NCBI GenBank assembly: GCA_964609795.1
Contig: CAZSTC010000011.1
Span: 1-47,705 of the forward strand
Direction: 5' to 3'
Source: UBA1412 sp964609795
GTDB lineage: Bacteria > Verrucomicrobiota > Verrucomicrobiia > Limisphaerales > UBA1412
Length of the DNA: 47,705 nt
A program made the position numbers and the translations under genes. Position 1 is the stretch's first letter; every line of letters starts with the position of its first letter. The notes under the pieces were generated by a model. It had not been told where the DNA came from, did no database searches, and saw only the letters and a program-made list of their open reading frames with translations. Below, one piece after another: positions 25,093 to 34,912 of the stretch.

Positions 25093-27947
25093 ATGGCAAC
25101 CCTTAAATCACAAAAAAAACGTGCATCAAAGAGTGTTCAGACGTTTAAACCTTCTGGAAAATTTTTGAAGATAGACAGAGTTTTTAGTTCCTCCAAAGTA
25201 AGCCCTTTTGACGAGGTGGAGTGGGATTACCGCACTGCGGAGATTAACGATGATTCCGGGAAAGTTTTTTTCCAGCAGAAAGATGTAGAGGTTCCTAAGT
25301 TTTGGTCTGAATTGGCAACAAAGGTGGTTGTTTCCAAATATTTTTATGGTGAAAATGGAACTGAAGAGCGCGAAAAGAGTGTTCGCCAGCTGATTCACCG
25401 TGTGTGTCGAACAATTGCCGATTGGGGTGTTAAAGATGGCTATTTTGGAAAAGCTGATGGGGAAGTTTTTTATGATGAGCTCTCCTGGCTCTGTTTAAAT
25501 CAATACGGCTCATTCAATTCTCCGGTATGGTTTAATGTCGGTCTATATCAACAGTATGGAGTTGGTAAAAATTCGGCTCAGGGCAACTGGGTTTACGATC
25601 ATGTGACTAAGACAGTCAGAAGAGCTCAGACACAATATGAAAATCCTCAGTGCAGTGCATGCTTCATCCAGTCAGTAGAAGATAACATGGAGTCCATCAT
25701 GAACTTGGCTTGCAGTGAAGCAATGCTTTTCAAGTTTGGCTCTGGGACAGGTTCGGATTTAACTCCGATCCGGTCCAGTAGAGAGAAATTAAGTGGTGGT
25801 GGGCGCCCCAGTGGTCCGATGTCCTTTTTAAAAGTTTACGATCAAGTAGCCAATGTTGTTAAATCGGGCGGAAAAACTCGACGGGCTGCTAAGATGAATA
25901 CCCTCTATGATTGGCATGGTGATATAGAGGAGTTTATTGAGGCCAAGCAGATAGAGGAGAAAAAGGTATGGGCTCTGATCGCTCAGGGGTATGATGGTTC
26001 ATTTAACGGTCCTGCCTATGGAAGTGCGATGTACCAGAATGAGAATCTTTCCGTTCGTGCTACCGATGAATTTATGAACGCCGCCATTGAAGGTTTGGAT
26101 TGGACAACCAGAGCGGTAAACGGTGGTGAGGTTCTGGAGACTAAAAAGGCATCTCATTTGCTTTATAAAATAGCAGAAGGAACCTGGATTTGTGGCGATC
26201 CTGGTATCCAGTTTGATACAGCAATCCAAAAATGGAATACGTGCAAGGGCAGTGACATTATTCGTTCCAGCAATCCCTGTTCCGAATATCTGTTCTTGAA
26301 TGATACCGCTTGCAATCTTTCATCTTTGAATTTGATGAAGTTCAAGGATGNNNNNNNNNNNNNNNNNNNNNNNNNNNNNNNNNNNNNNNNNNNNNNNNNN
26401 NNNNNNNNNNNNNNNNNNNNNNNNNNNNNNNNNNNNNNNNNNNNNNNNNNTCGGCCAAAATCTCGTCAATTATGGGACCTTTCCCGGGGTATACGAATTC
26501 TACTTATTTGTCGCCAAACCAGCCTCGGGCTCCGCACAATATTGACTCCATGATGGAAGTCATTCGCCAACACCGTTCGGCTGTTGAAGATATCGCTCCC
26601 AACAAAGACTTTGCTTATCTCAAGGATGATGCCCGCTCTGTCTGGCAAAACGTCATAGTTTTGGGTGAAAAATACGGTTTTCGCAATGCTCAGACAACAG
26701 TTTTAGCGCCAACAGGAACCATCTCTTTCATGATGGATTGTGATACCACTGGGGTGGAGCCGGACATTGCGCTGGTTAAATACAAGCTGCTTGTCGGGGG
26801 TGGAATGCTTAAAATGGCAAATAGAACCGTTACTGAAGCCTTGGGCCGCTTGGGATACCAGAAAGATTTAATCGCAAAAATTACGGCTCACATTGAGAAG
26901 TATGACACTGTGGAAGATGTTCAAAACGACTCCGGAGAACTGGTGCCTTCTGGTCTTAAGCCCGAACATTTAGCCGTTTTTGATTGTGCGTTCCGACCCC
27001 AGAATGGGAAACGCAGCATTTTACCTATGGGCCATCTGCGAATGATGGCAGCGGTACAGCCCTTCATTAGCGGGGCGATTTCTAAAACCGTTAACATGCC
27101 CAACGAATCCACGGTGGAGCAAATTAGAGACACCTATATCCAAGCCTGGAAGATGGGTCTGAAGTGTGTTGCTATTTATCGGGATGGCTCCAAGTCTTCT
27201 CAGCCCCTGAACACCGGCAAAAAGAGTACTCAAATTAACGAGACGGACCTCCCGGACAGTGAGACCTTAGTCGCACGTATAGCTGAGCTGGAGGATACCA
27301 TTAAAAAACTTGAGGAAAGAGCTGATCGGCCCGTGCGTAAGCGTCTTCCTTTCACGCGGAATGCTGTGAATCATAAATTTGAAATAGCAGGCCACGAAGG
27401 ATACTTAACCGTGGGACTCTATGAAAACGAACAGCCTGGAGAACTTTTTATCACTATGGCGAAGGAAGGTTCTACCATTGGCGGTCTTATGGATTGCATC
27501 GCGACACTAACCAGTATTGCCCTTCAGTATGGGGTCCCGTTAGAAGATTTAGTTAGAAAGTTTTCGCATCAACGCTTTGAACCCTGGGGTCTTACGGCTA
27601 ATCCACAGATTCGAAGTGCTTCAAGTATTATAGACTATATTTTCCGTTGGATAGCGTTGCGGTTTATTCCTGAATATCGCGCTCAACATCTTCCCTCTAT
27701 CGAACAACAGGGATTGGCTTTGCCGGGAATCCAGGAGGAGCTGAAAAAAGCTGCAAACCGTCCTGTACCTGATTTGCCCCTAAAGGATGTTGACGGGAAT
27801 CATCCGAAAAACTCACAAAGTTTGAATAGTCTAATTTCTCATTTCCAGAAAGACGCACCTTTATGCCCATGTTGTGGGCATATCACCGTACGAAATGGGG
27901 CGTGTTACAAGTGTCTTAATTGCGGTGAGAGTTTAGGGTGCAGCTAA
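25093..27947 (+). CDS. nrdJ: Adenosylcobalamin-dependent (class II) ribonucleotide reductase, interrupted by the assembly gap
   Basis: A class II reductase making deoxyribonucleotides with B12 rather than a diiron radical. The part before the gap carries the active-site Cys in ENPQCSACFIQSVEDN and the radical-site SSNPCSEYLFLNDTACNLSS. The part after the gap carries MGPFPGY, VLAPTGTISFMMDCDTTG, a TSCPD domain around GHEGYLTVGLYENE, and a C-terminal Cys cluster, LCPCCGHITVRNGACYKCLNCG, probably redox-active or zinc-binding. The N block separates two reading frames. From family memory, roughly 80-90 residues are missing, more than 100 bases. The gene is presumably intact in the organism. Confidence 0.93.
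26351..26450. other. Assembly gap (100 N)
   Basis: Exactly 100 N residues, a conventional unknown-length placeholder, lie inside nrdJ. Upstream codons start at 25093 and downstream codons restart at TCG 26451, in a different frame, so the true gap length must be 2 modulo 3, not 100. Confidence 0.97.
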
Positions 27948-27985
27948 AAATAGAGAGAGCTCATTCCTGAGAAGTGGAATTGAAC

Positions 27986-28020
27986 AAAAGCCCAAGATGA
28001 TAACATTATCTTGGGCTTTT
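27986..28020. terminator. Strong bidirectional rho-independent terminator
   Basis: AAAAGCCCAAGAT (27986-27998) and ATCTTGGGCTTTT (28008-28020) form a perfect 13-bp stem with a 9-nt loop, with A and T runs at its two ends. It sits between the convergent nrdJ (plus) and atpC (minus) genes and can serve both. Confidence 0.93.
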
Positions 28021-28058
28021 AAAATCTAGCCTTGTGAGGAAAGGCGCTGAAAGAATTG

Positions 28059-28469
28059 TTATTTCACTCGAGTTTTTTTCACCCTCAGCAGTGCTGCTGA
28101 TTGTGCTAAGGCGGCCTGAGCAGCCGCTACTTCTTCATCGGAAAGTTGCTGTTTGAGACGAGCCTCTGCCTGTTGTTGAGCCAGCAGAGCCTGTGCTTCA
28201 TCAATGCCATCAGCCTGTATCGCCATATCTGTAAGCACACTGACATTATTTTCAGATATCTCAACAAAACCATCTCCGACCGCCAGGAAAAAGTTTTTCG
28301 CACCTTGCTGAACAGAGAGCTCACCAGCACTAATCCGGGTAGCAAGAGGAATATGTCCGGGGAGAACTCCCAACTCGCCTTCAATTCCGGGCAAAGTAAC
28401 AGAGTTTACCTCTCCAGACCAGATAACTCCCTTAGGTGTGACAATCTTTAAGTTCAACAAGGAGGCCAT
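28059..28469 (-). CDS. atpC: F1 ATP synthase epsilon subunit
   Basis: A 136-residue epsilon subunit. The N-terminal beta-barrel is clear (LKIVTPKGVIWSGEVNSVTL, GELGVLPGHIPLATRI), and an Ala-rich two-helix C-terminal domain follows (about 90-130). It is the last gene of the ATP synthase operon, 15 bp after atpD, and is followed by the shared terminator. The subunit couples rotation of the central stalk to catalysis and can inhibit the enzyme. Confidence 0.95.
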   Translation of the reverse strand: MASLLNLKIVTPKGVIWSGEVNSVTLPGIEGELGVLPGHIPLATRISAGELSVQQGAKNFFLAVGDGFVEISENNVSVLTDMAIQADGIDEAQALLAQQQAEARLKQQLSDEEVAAAQAALAQSAALLRVKKTRVK

Positions 28470-28484
28470 GTCTAAAACTATTCT

Positions 28485-29888
28485 TTATTTTTCGTAAATC
28501 TCATCAATTGTGCCTTTCATCAAAAAATTCCCCTCCGGCACGTTATCATGTTTACCTTCTAAAATTTCCTTGAAACCCCGAACTGTTTCTTGAACAGGAA
28601 CCTGCTGACCTGGCGTCCCTGTGAAAACTTCTGCAACTGTAAAGGATTGGCTGAGGAACCGCTGGATTTTACGGGCACGGTTCACCGTAATTTTATCCTC
28701 ATCGCTTAACTCATCCATACCTAAAATAGCTATGATATCCTGCAAATCTTTATAGCGCTGCAAAACTTTTTGAACGCTGCGAGCTACTTCGTAATGTTCC
28801 TCACCAACGATCTCCGGAGCCAGAGCCTTTGAACCTGATGCCAGTGGATCTACCGCAGGATAAATGCCCATTTCGGAAATAGACCTTTCCAAAACTACCG
28901 TAGCATCCAAGTGGGCGAAAGTAGTAGCAGGAGCTGGATCAGTTAAGTCATCTGCAGGAACATAAACAGCCTGGAAAGAGGTAATTGAACCTTTTTTCGT
29001 TGAGGTAATTCTTTCTTGGAGTTCACCCATTTCTGTAGCGAGAGTCGGCTGATAGCCCACAGCACTGGGTGTACGGCCCAAGAGGGCAGATACTTCGGAG
29101 CCCGCTTGAGAAAAACGGAAAATATTATCTACGAAAAGAAGAACGTCCTGGTTTCGCTCATCGCGGTAGTATTCTGCAATTGAAAGTCCAGAAAGTGCCA
29201 CTCTTAAACGTGCTCCGGGAGGTTCATTCATTTGACCATAAACCAGCGCAATACGAGACTTGTCCATCTCCTTAAGATTAATAACACCAGACTCGGCCAT
29301 TTCATAGTAAAGATCGTTTCCTTCGCGAGTGCGCTCGCCTACGCCAGCGAATACGGAATAACCACCATGCAGTTTGGCAATATTATTAATAAGCTCCATG
29401 ATGAGCACTGTTTTACCAACGCCTGCCCCACCAAAAGCTCCGACTTTACCCCCTTTAAGGAAGGGGCAAATAAGGTCAATGACCTTAATTCCTGTCGTCA
29501 GAATTTGGGGCGAAGTCGTCTGGTCCACCAACCGGGGAGGCGGACGGTGAATAGGATAACGTTGCTGGGTAGTAATAGGAGAGCCTTCATCCACGATGTC
29601 TCCTGTAACATTCAGAATGCGGCCGAGCACGCTATCACCCACGGGCACTGAAATGGGGGCCTCGGTATCTATGACCTCATAGCCGCGCTTTAGGCCTTCA
29701 ACACCGGACATAGCCACCGAGCGAATCCAACTACCCCCTAAGTGATGTTGGACTTCCAGTGTAAGCGACTGAGCTTTACCATTCACCGTGAAGTCTACTT
29801 TCAGGGCGTTGTAAATAGGAGGAAGCTTTTCGGGAAACTCTACGTCCACAACCGGACCGATAATCTGAACTATTTTGCCTTTATTCAT
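28485..29888 (-). CDS. atpD: F1 ATP synthase beta subunit
   Basis: The catalytic beta subunit, 467 residues. Walker A is GGAGVGKTVLIMEL, followed by GVGERTREGNDLY with the catalytic Glu, Walker B LLFVDNIFRFSQAGSEVS, and the DELSD loop (MDELSDEDK) that contacts gamma. Length and sequence are typical of bacterial H+-type enzymes. Confidence 0.98.
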   Translation of the reverse strand: MNKGKIVQIIGPVVDVEFPEKLPPIYNALKVDFTVNGKAQSLTLEVQHHLGGSWIRSVAMSGVEGLKRGYEVIDTEAPISVPVGDSVLGRILNVTGDIVDEGSPITTQQRYPIHRPPPRLVDQTTSPQILTTGIKVIDLICPFLKGGKVGAFGGAGVGKTVLIMELINNIAKLHGGYSVFAGVGERTREGNDLYYEMAESGVINLKEMDKSRIALVYGQMNEPPGARLRVALSGLSIAEYYRDERNQDVLLFVDNIFRFSQAGSEVSALLGRTPSAVGYQPTLATEMGELQERITSTKKGSITSFQAVYVPADDLTDPAPATTFAHLDATVVLERSISEMGIYPAVDPLASGSKALAPEIVGEEHYEVARSVQKVLQRYKDLQDIIAILGMDELSDEDKITVNRARKIQRFLSQSFTVAEVFTGTPGQQVPVQETVRGFKEILEGKHDNVPEGNFLMKGTIDEIYEK

Positions 29889-29909
29889 GGGTGAAAACCT
29901 TAATTCTTT

Positions 29910-30797
29910 CTACGAAAGTGATGAAGTTGCCGAAGCGATTTCTAGTAATTGGTTGGTAATGCCTGTTTGTCTTAGCTTGTTATAGTGAATTGTGAGCTCT
30001 TTAATAAGGCTGTTGGCGTTATCAGTGGCGTTCTTCATAGAGACCATGCGTGCACTGAACTCACAGGCTCGCGTTTCCAAAAGAACATGATAAATCAGTG
30101 TATTCATATAGTGAGGAAGCAAGCTGTCATAAAGAGCCTTGGCTGAAGGCTCAAAAATCATGTCACCATGCTGGGAAGAAGATAAACTATCACCCTCTTG
30201 TAATTCAGCTTTTGCACCACCAATAGGTTTGAGCTCAGTTATAGGGAGCAGTGGAACGCAGGTGGGTGTCTGAGTCATCGTGTTTTTAAAAGTCGGGAAA
30301 AGAATACTGATTTTGTCAGCCTCTCCGTTCAGGAAGAGGGAAACTGCCATTTTTACAATCGCTCTTGCTTCTGAATACTGCGGAGTATCCTGGAACGAAA
30401 ATTCGCCAACTAGTTTGCGTTTGGTACGGTGAATAAACTGAGAGCCTTTTCGCCCCGCCGTAATGAAAATCGTGTTAGCTGGATCAAACTTGCAGGCTTC
30501 ACGTATGAGGTTGGTATTAAGACCACCGCAAAGCCCCTTGTCGGTAGTAACAAGAATCACCGCTTCCCGCTGAATAGGGCGCTTTAGGGTTAGGGGAGAG
30601 GCTTCCTCATCGGCGGCAAGATAAGATTGGATAGAGACCAGCATATTATGCAGTGTGACTGCATAGGGCCTTCCATTTAAAGCAGCTTGTTGGGAACGGC
30701 GCATTTTGGCCGCAGCAACCATCTGCATAGCTTTAGTAATCTTTGCAGTGCTCGCGACAGATTTAATCCGTCGCCGTATGTCCCTCATGCTGGCCAT
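29910..30797 (-). CDS. atpG: F1 ATP synthase gamma subunit
   Basis: A 295-residue central stalk subunit. The N-terminal helix MASMRDIRRRIKSVASTAKITKAM and the C-terminal helix (MVSMKNATDNANSLIKEL) form the coiled-coil rotor shaft. VILVTTDKGLCGGLNTNL is the Rossmann-like family signature. It lies between atpA and atpD in the standard order. Confidence 0.96.
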   Translation of the reverse strand: MASMRDIRRRIKSVASTAKITKAMQMVAAAKMRRSQQAALNGRPYAVTLHNMLVSIQSYLAADEEASPLTLKRPIQREAVILVTTDKGLCGGLNTNLIREACKFDPANTIFITAGRKGSQFIHRTKRKLVGEFSFQDTPQYSEARAIVKMAVSLFLNGEADKISILFPTFKNTMTQTPTCVPLLPITELKPIGGAKAELQEGDSLSSSQHGDMIFEPSAKALYDSLLPHYMNTLIYHVLLETRACEFSARMVSMKNATDNANSLIKELTIHYNKLRQTGITNQLLEIASATSSLS

Positions 30798-30818
30798 TTC
30801 TAGTCTCTATTCTTTTAT

Positions 30819-32354
30819 TTAGGGCTTCCAAGTTTCTCGAAAAGAAGAGGCGACATTCTTGATTTCAGCGACCAGGGTATCATCCAATTTCTTTTCTTTC
30901 CCAAGTTTTTGAAGCAGCTGTTGCTTTTGAGTAGATAAATACTCCGAGAAATCAGCTGCAAATTTACGGATTTGTTCCACCGGGACGCCATCCATAACGT
31001 TATTTTGGACCGACCAGAGCAAAACGACTTGGATTTCCACAGGGATAGGAGCATGTTGACCTTGTTTGAAAAGCTCCGTAATACGTTTTCCTCTTTCGAG
31101 GCGAGCCATGGTTTGGGGGTCGAGATCGGAACCAAATTGTGCAAAAGCGGCTAATTCACGAAATTGAGCCAGTTCCGTTTTAATGCGTCCGGCAACCTGT
31201 TTCATGGCCTTGATTTGTGCACTGGAACCAACACGGGAAACGGAAATACCCACTGAAATTGCGGGGCGAATTCCTTGGTAAAAAAGATCAGTTTCCAAAA
31301 ATATCTGTCCGTCGGTAATAGAAATAACATTGGTCGGAATATACGCAGAAACGTCGCCCAACTGCGTTTCAATAATAGGAAGAGCTGTTAAAGATCCTCC
31401 TCCATGTTCTTCATTCATTCGAGCGGCTCGTTCAAGAAGCCGGCTGTGCAGATAAAACACATCGCCCGGGAAGGCTTCACGCCCCGATGGACGTTTTAAA
31501 ATCAAGGAAACCTGACGGTAGGCGTTTGCATGTTTAGTGAGATCATCATAAACAATCAGCGCATCCATGCGGTTATCCATAAACCATTCGCCGATGGCAG
31601 CCCCAGCAAAGGGCGCCAAGTATTGTTCAGTTGCAGAATCCGAAGCTCCGGCCACGACCACTACAGTCCAGGGCATAGCACCGGCTTCTTCCAAGGTGCC
31701 AATGACTTGGGCCACATTGGATTGCTTTTGGCCTATTGCTACATAAATACAATAAAGAGGCCGATAGTTGGTATCTCCAGCATCCTGAGCGGCCTTATTC
31801 AAGCGAGCTTGGTTTAGGATTGTATCGATGCAAATAGTGGTTTTCCCTGTTGAGCGGTCTCCGATAATCAGTTCGCGTTGTCCTCGCCCAATAGGAATCA
31901 TGGCATCAATCGGGATAATACCTGTCTGCACCGGCTGGTTTACGGACCTGCGGGTAATAATGCCCGGCGCAATTTTTTCTACAGGATAGAATGCATCGTT
32001 TTTGATGTCCCCTTTGCCATCAATCGGTTGGCCTAAGGCATTGACAACTCGTCCTAACATTCCTTTCCCAACCGGAACCTGGAGCAGACGTCCGGTCCCT
32101 TTTGCCTCTTGGCCTTCAGAAACTTTGGTATAGTCACCCATGAGAATGGCGCCTACGCTGGTTTCTTCCAAATTCATGGCGATACCTGTCACGCCATGGC
32201 CAAGATCAATCATCTCATTCATCATCAGGTCATCCAGACCTTCGATCTTAGCTACACCATCGCCAATCTCGCTAACAACACCTACATTTTGCTGTTTGGC
32301 TTCATGACGGACATTTGCGATCCGTGCTTCAATTTCTTGTAATATGCTGCTCAT
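30819..32354 (-). CDS. atpA: F1 ATP synthase alpha subunit
   Basis: A 511-residue non-catalytic nucleotide-binding subunit. The P-loop is GDRSTGKTTICID, and the signature PAISVGISVSRVGSSAQ carries the conserved arginine finger region. Residues 1-25 form the N-terminal helix that binds delta. Typical length and sequence. Confidence 0.98.
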   Translation of the reverse strand: MSSILQEIEARIANVRHEAKQQNVGVVSEIGDGVAKIEGLDDLMMNEMIDLGHGVTGIAMNLEETSVGAILMGDYTKVSEGQEAKGTGRLLQVPVGKGMLGRVVNALGQPIDGKGDIKNDAFYPVEKIAPGIITRRSVNQPVQTGIIPIDAMIPIGRGQRELIIGDRSTGKTTICIDTILNQARLNKAAQDAGDTNYRPLYCIYVAIGQKQSNVAQVIGTLEEAGAMPWTVVVVAGASDSATEQYLAPFAGAAIGEWFMDNRMDALIVYDDLTKHANAYRQVSLILKRPSGREAFPGDVFYLHSRLLERAARMNEEHGGGSLTALPIIETQLGDVSAYIPTNVISITDGQIFLETDLFYQGIRPAISVGISVSRVGSSAQIKAMKQVAGRIKTELAQFRELAAFAQFGSDLDPQTMARLERGKRITELFKQGQHAPIPVEIQVVLLWSVQNNVMDGVPVEQIRKFAADFSEYLSTQKQQLLQKLGKEKKLDDTLVAEIKNVASSFRETWKP

Positions 32355-32392
32355 GCCATCTAAAATGAGTTTACCAAAAATCTATCAATTAA

Positions 32393-32782
32393 TTATTCAA
32401 GTATGCTTTCCAATCGTGCTTTTAGACTGGCGTCCAGCACCTTCCATCCAATTTGCACTCTCAAACCACCGAGCAACTCGGAAGACTCGCTGAACCTGAA
32501 ATCCAAAGGAGTACCTGGTGCCGTTTTTCGAATTACTCCCGATATATTTTCTCGTTCGTATTCGTTCAATATAACAGCACTCTGAACATGCACTGCTCTG
32601 CGGGCCATTTCCAAGCGGATTCGCTTTTTAAGATGCTCAAGGATAGCCCTCCACGCACGGGGGCGTTTCTCGATGAGAAGATCAATTGCCAGCAAGGCGC
32701 GCCGAGAGTCTAACGTTCCAAGTGTTTTGCATGCATTAAACAGGATGTTTGCCTGGCGTTGCGTCTGCTTGGATATTTTCAT
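32393..32782 (-). CDS. atpH: F1 ATP synthase delta subunit, short form
   Basis: Identified mainly by position between atpF and atpA and by the conserved C-terminal strand GGLRVQIGWKVLDASLKARLESI. It is only 129 residues against the usual 175-180. The N-terminal helical domain, which binds alpha, appears shortened (about 75 residues). No frameshift or upstream continuation is seen, so this looks like a compact lineage variant rather than a broken gene. Confidence 0.85.
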   Translation of the reverse strand: MKISKQTQRQANILFNACKTLGTLDSRRALLAIDLLIEKRPRAWRAILEHLKKRIRLEMARRAVHVQSAVILNEYERENISGVIRKTAPGTPLDFRFSESSELLGGLRVQIGWKVLDASLKARLESILE

Positions 32783-32803
32783 TTTATCAGAATCTCAGCA
32801 AAA

Positions 32804-33370
32804 TTAAGTGTTTTGCTCTCTAGTTCCCAGTTGGGAGAGAGCTTCATCACTCAAACGTTTTTGGTCTTCGGCAGACAATGTTTTCCCTATCACTTTTGCC
32901 GTAGTATCTACCACGAGACGACAAACTTCCCCTTTGAGTTGATCTAGCATTTTGGCGTAGTCTGCCTGAGCGGCTTCCTTAGCCTTGGCAATGATTTCCT
33001 CTGCAGCGACAACCGCTTTTTGAGACTCCTGCTCACGGAGTTGTGCGGCAAGTGAACGTGCTTCGACAATCAGAGATTTGGCCTCATCAGATGCCTTAGT
33101 GAGGATTTTTTGCCGTCCGTCTTCAGCCGCTCTCAACTCCTCTTTGATGCGCTCGGAGTCGGCGACGCTTTGGGCGATTCTTTCTTTTCTTTCTTCCAAC
33201 AGCTTAATAATGGGCTTACTCGCAAAAAACCACAACACTCCTGCTACAATACAGAAGTTAATGGCTTGGGCAAAAAACTGTTGCCAATTCAACCCAAACC
33301 GCTGGGCTGTTTCTGTGGCGGTTTGGCCTAAATCTGTAATTATATTTCCTATAATCAATAGCTCCTGCAT
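32804..33370 (-). CDS. atpF: ATP synthase b subunit (F0)
   Basis: A 188-residue stator subunit with a single membrane helix (FFAQAINFCIVAGVLWFFASK, about 32-52) followed by a long charged Ala/Glu-rich coiled coil (about 58-160) reaching F1. About 30 residues precede the membrane helix, somewhat more than in many b subunits. No second b' gene is present. Confidence 0.93.
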   Translation of the reverse strand: MQELLIIGNIITDLGQTATETAQRFGLNWQQFFAQAINFCIVAGVLWFFASKPIIKLLEERKERIAQSVADSERIKEELRAAEDGRQKILTKASDEAKSLIVEARSLAAQLREQESQKAVVAAEEIIAKAKEAAQADYAKMLDQLKGEVCRLVVDTTAKVIGKTLSAEDQKRLSDEALSQLGTREQNT

Positions 33371-33445
33371 CTCTTCCTCCCGATGAGCGACACCCGATTA
33401 AACCGGACGCAGCATTCACAATAGGTTCGGCTAATCAACCGAATG

Positions 33446-33661
33446 CTATTTACTAACCAGGAACAAGGCGAAAAATACGATACTTTCAGCAAAAGCAATC
33501 GCCAAAATGGCCATCACAAGTATTTTTCCAAAGGCGCCCGGATTACGCCCAATAGATTCGGAGGCGGATTTACCCACCAAACCAATACCTAATGCTGATC
33601 CCAGCGCTGCCATCGCGACATGTAAGTTGCCAGTAATCTCGGCTAACATTGAACTGATCAT
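33446..33661 (-). CDS. atpE: ATP synthase c subunit (F0 rotor)
   Basis: A 71-residue hairpin of two membrane helices joined by the polar loop GRNPGAFGK, with the ion-binding glutamate in ILAIAFAESIVFFALF (E59). The helix-1 position that is Gln in Na+ enzymes appears hydrophobic here, so proton coupling is more likely. The C-terminus is short (LVSK). Confidence 0.95.
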   Translation of the reverse strand: MISSMLAEITGNLHVAMAALGSALGIGLVGKSASESIGRNPGAFGKILVMAILAIAFAESIVFFALFLVSK

Positions 33662-33721
33662 ATAATCTTATCTTTTTGTTCGTATAGGGACTCCTTGCCG
33701 AAGCACCCCAAATAATTATTA

Positions 33722-34600
33722 TTAGTGTTCCGCGCCCTCATGGTTTTCATGTTGGCACATCGTTGCTGTAAAAACGGCGGTCAGTAAAGCAAAAACCAGA
33801 GCTTGAACTAAACCGACCAACGTTTCCAAAAAATAAACAGGTAAAGAAGCAAATATACCCAGAATAGGCCCCATTCCTATCATGCTTTCCAACATAACTT
33901 CGCCCGCATAGATATTGCCGTAGAGACGGAACATCAGCGAAACGGGACGGAAGCAAATAGAGATAACCTCTAAAAAACCGACCAGGAAAAAGATAACCGT
34001 CAGGAACAGGAACAAAACTCCCGTAATGCCTTCGCCTTTCACCCCAAAAATTTCTTTAGCAACCCCTTTTATTCCGTTGAACCTAAATGCCCAGATTGTC
34101 CAAAAGAAGAAGAAAAGAATGGCCATGGCCGAAGTCATATTCAGGTCAGCGTTTCCTCCCCGAAGAAGGGGAGTTTCAATTATAAAATGTCCGCCTGCGT
34201 CGCTGCCCCAGCCAATTGAGCCTACACCTGGAATTAAGCTGAACCAGTTGGTTGAGAGAATAAAAATGAAAATGGCTGAGAAAAACCAGAATGTCTTGAG
34301 GAGTACCTTTCCTCCCAGAATGCCCCCTAAAAATTCATACAACCCCTCTACTATTGCTTCCAGGAAATTTTGCATTTTCCCTGGGACGAGTTGCATATCT
34401 CGAGTGGAAATTCTAACAAAAAGGATGATCAGCAAGGTTACCACCCAAGTAATGATCATTGAGTTTGAAAGAGAGAAGCCGAAAAAATTAAAGACCGGGA
34501 CGGCAGCAGAAGGGAGGTGGTGGCCCTCCTCTGAGCCATACACCTGCCCTGTAGCCAAAGTAAAAATGGCGAAAATAACCAATATAACGTAACGACACAT
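33722..34600 (-). CDS. atpB: ATP synthase a subunit (F0)
   Basis: A 292-residue multi-helix subunit forming the proton channels. The essential arginine is in VSLMFRLYGNIYAGE, and the last helices include VGLVQALVFALLTAVFTA. The protein begins with a hydrophobic stretch ending near GQVYGSEEGHH that resembles a cleavable signal peptide, a feature of some bacterial a subunits. The C-terminus is His/Glu-rich (HENHEGAEH). First gene of the atpBEFHAGDC operon. No atpI gene is seen upstream. Confidence 0.95.
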   Translation of the reverse strand: MCRYVILVIFAIFTLATGQVYGSEEGHHLPSAAVPVFNFFGFSLSNSMIITWVVTLLIILFVRISTRDMQLVPGKMQNFLEAIVEGLYEFLGGILGGKVLLKTFWFFSAIFIFILSTNWFSLIPGVGSIGWGSDAGGHFIIETPLLRGGNADLNMTSAMAILFFFFWTIWAFRFNGIKGVAKEIFGVKGEGITGVLFLFLTVIFFLVGFLEVISICFRPVSLMFRLYGNIYAGEVMLESMIGMGPILGIFASLPVYFLETLVGLVQALVFALLTAVFTATMCQHENHEGAEH

Positions 34601-34912
34601 TACTCAAACGAGCGAACACTTATTTTTCCACAATGCCGTATCCACCCAACAGGATGGTAATTCTATGGAATTTTGGAATGATGTCCAGATTTTTTTTACT
34701 ATTACACTTGGCATGGTTTTTTCAATTCGACGTTCTGTGGTTTATTGCTTTTGGCTGCTCATAACATCCGTAGAATTCAGTTGTAGTTATTTTGTGTGGT
34801 TGCAATATCGATACAAAAGGGCAATAATTATTCGTGAGAGATGGTGGCGGGTAAACCATGTCTCGTATTTCATCTTTCCCTAAGTATTGCCGGCAATGCA
34901 GGTGTAGGATTC
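34601..34912. promoter_or_regulatory. Divergent region between atpB and folB
   Basis: These 312 bases must contain the ATP synthase operon promoter (minus) and the folB promoter (plus). An AT-rich plus-strand ORF of 72 codons (34665-34883) with two hydrophobic segments lies inside, listed separately with low confidence. No atpI-like minus-strand ORF, hairpin terminator or recognisable operator is visible. Confidence 0.4.
34665..34883 (+). CDS. Possible small membrane protein
   Basis: A 72-residue ORF with two hydrophobic stretches (IFFTITLGMVFSI and VVYCFWLLITSVEFSCSYFVWL) and a basic tail (QYRYKRAIIIRERWW). An AGGA is located about 10 nt before the ATG. It ends 30 bp before folB. I recognise no family. 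It may be chance coding in AT-rich DNA. Confidence 0.25.
   Translation: MEFWNDVQIFFTITLGMVFSIRRSVVYCFWLLITSVEFSCSYFVWLQYRYKRAIIIRERWWRVNHVSYFIFP

Noticed and set aside
33446..33661. Na+-type ATP synthase c subunit
   Set aside because: The helix-1 Gln of Na+ enzymes is not present at the aligned position, so proton coupling is the simpler reading.
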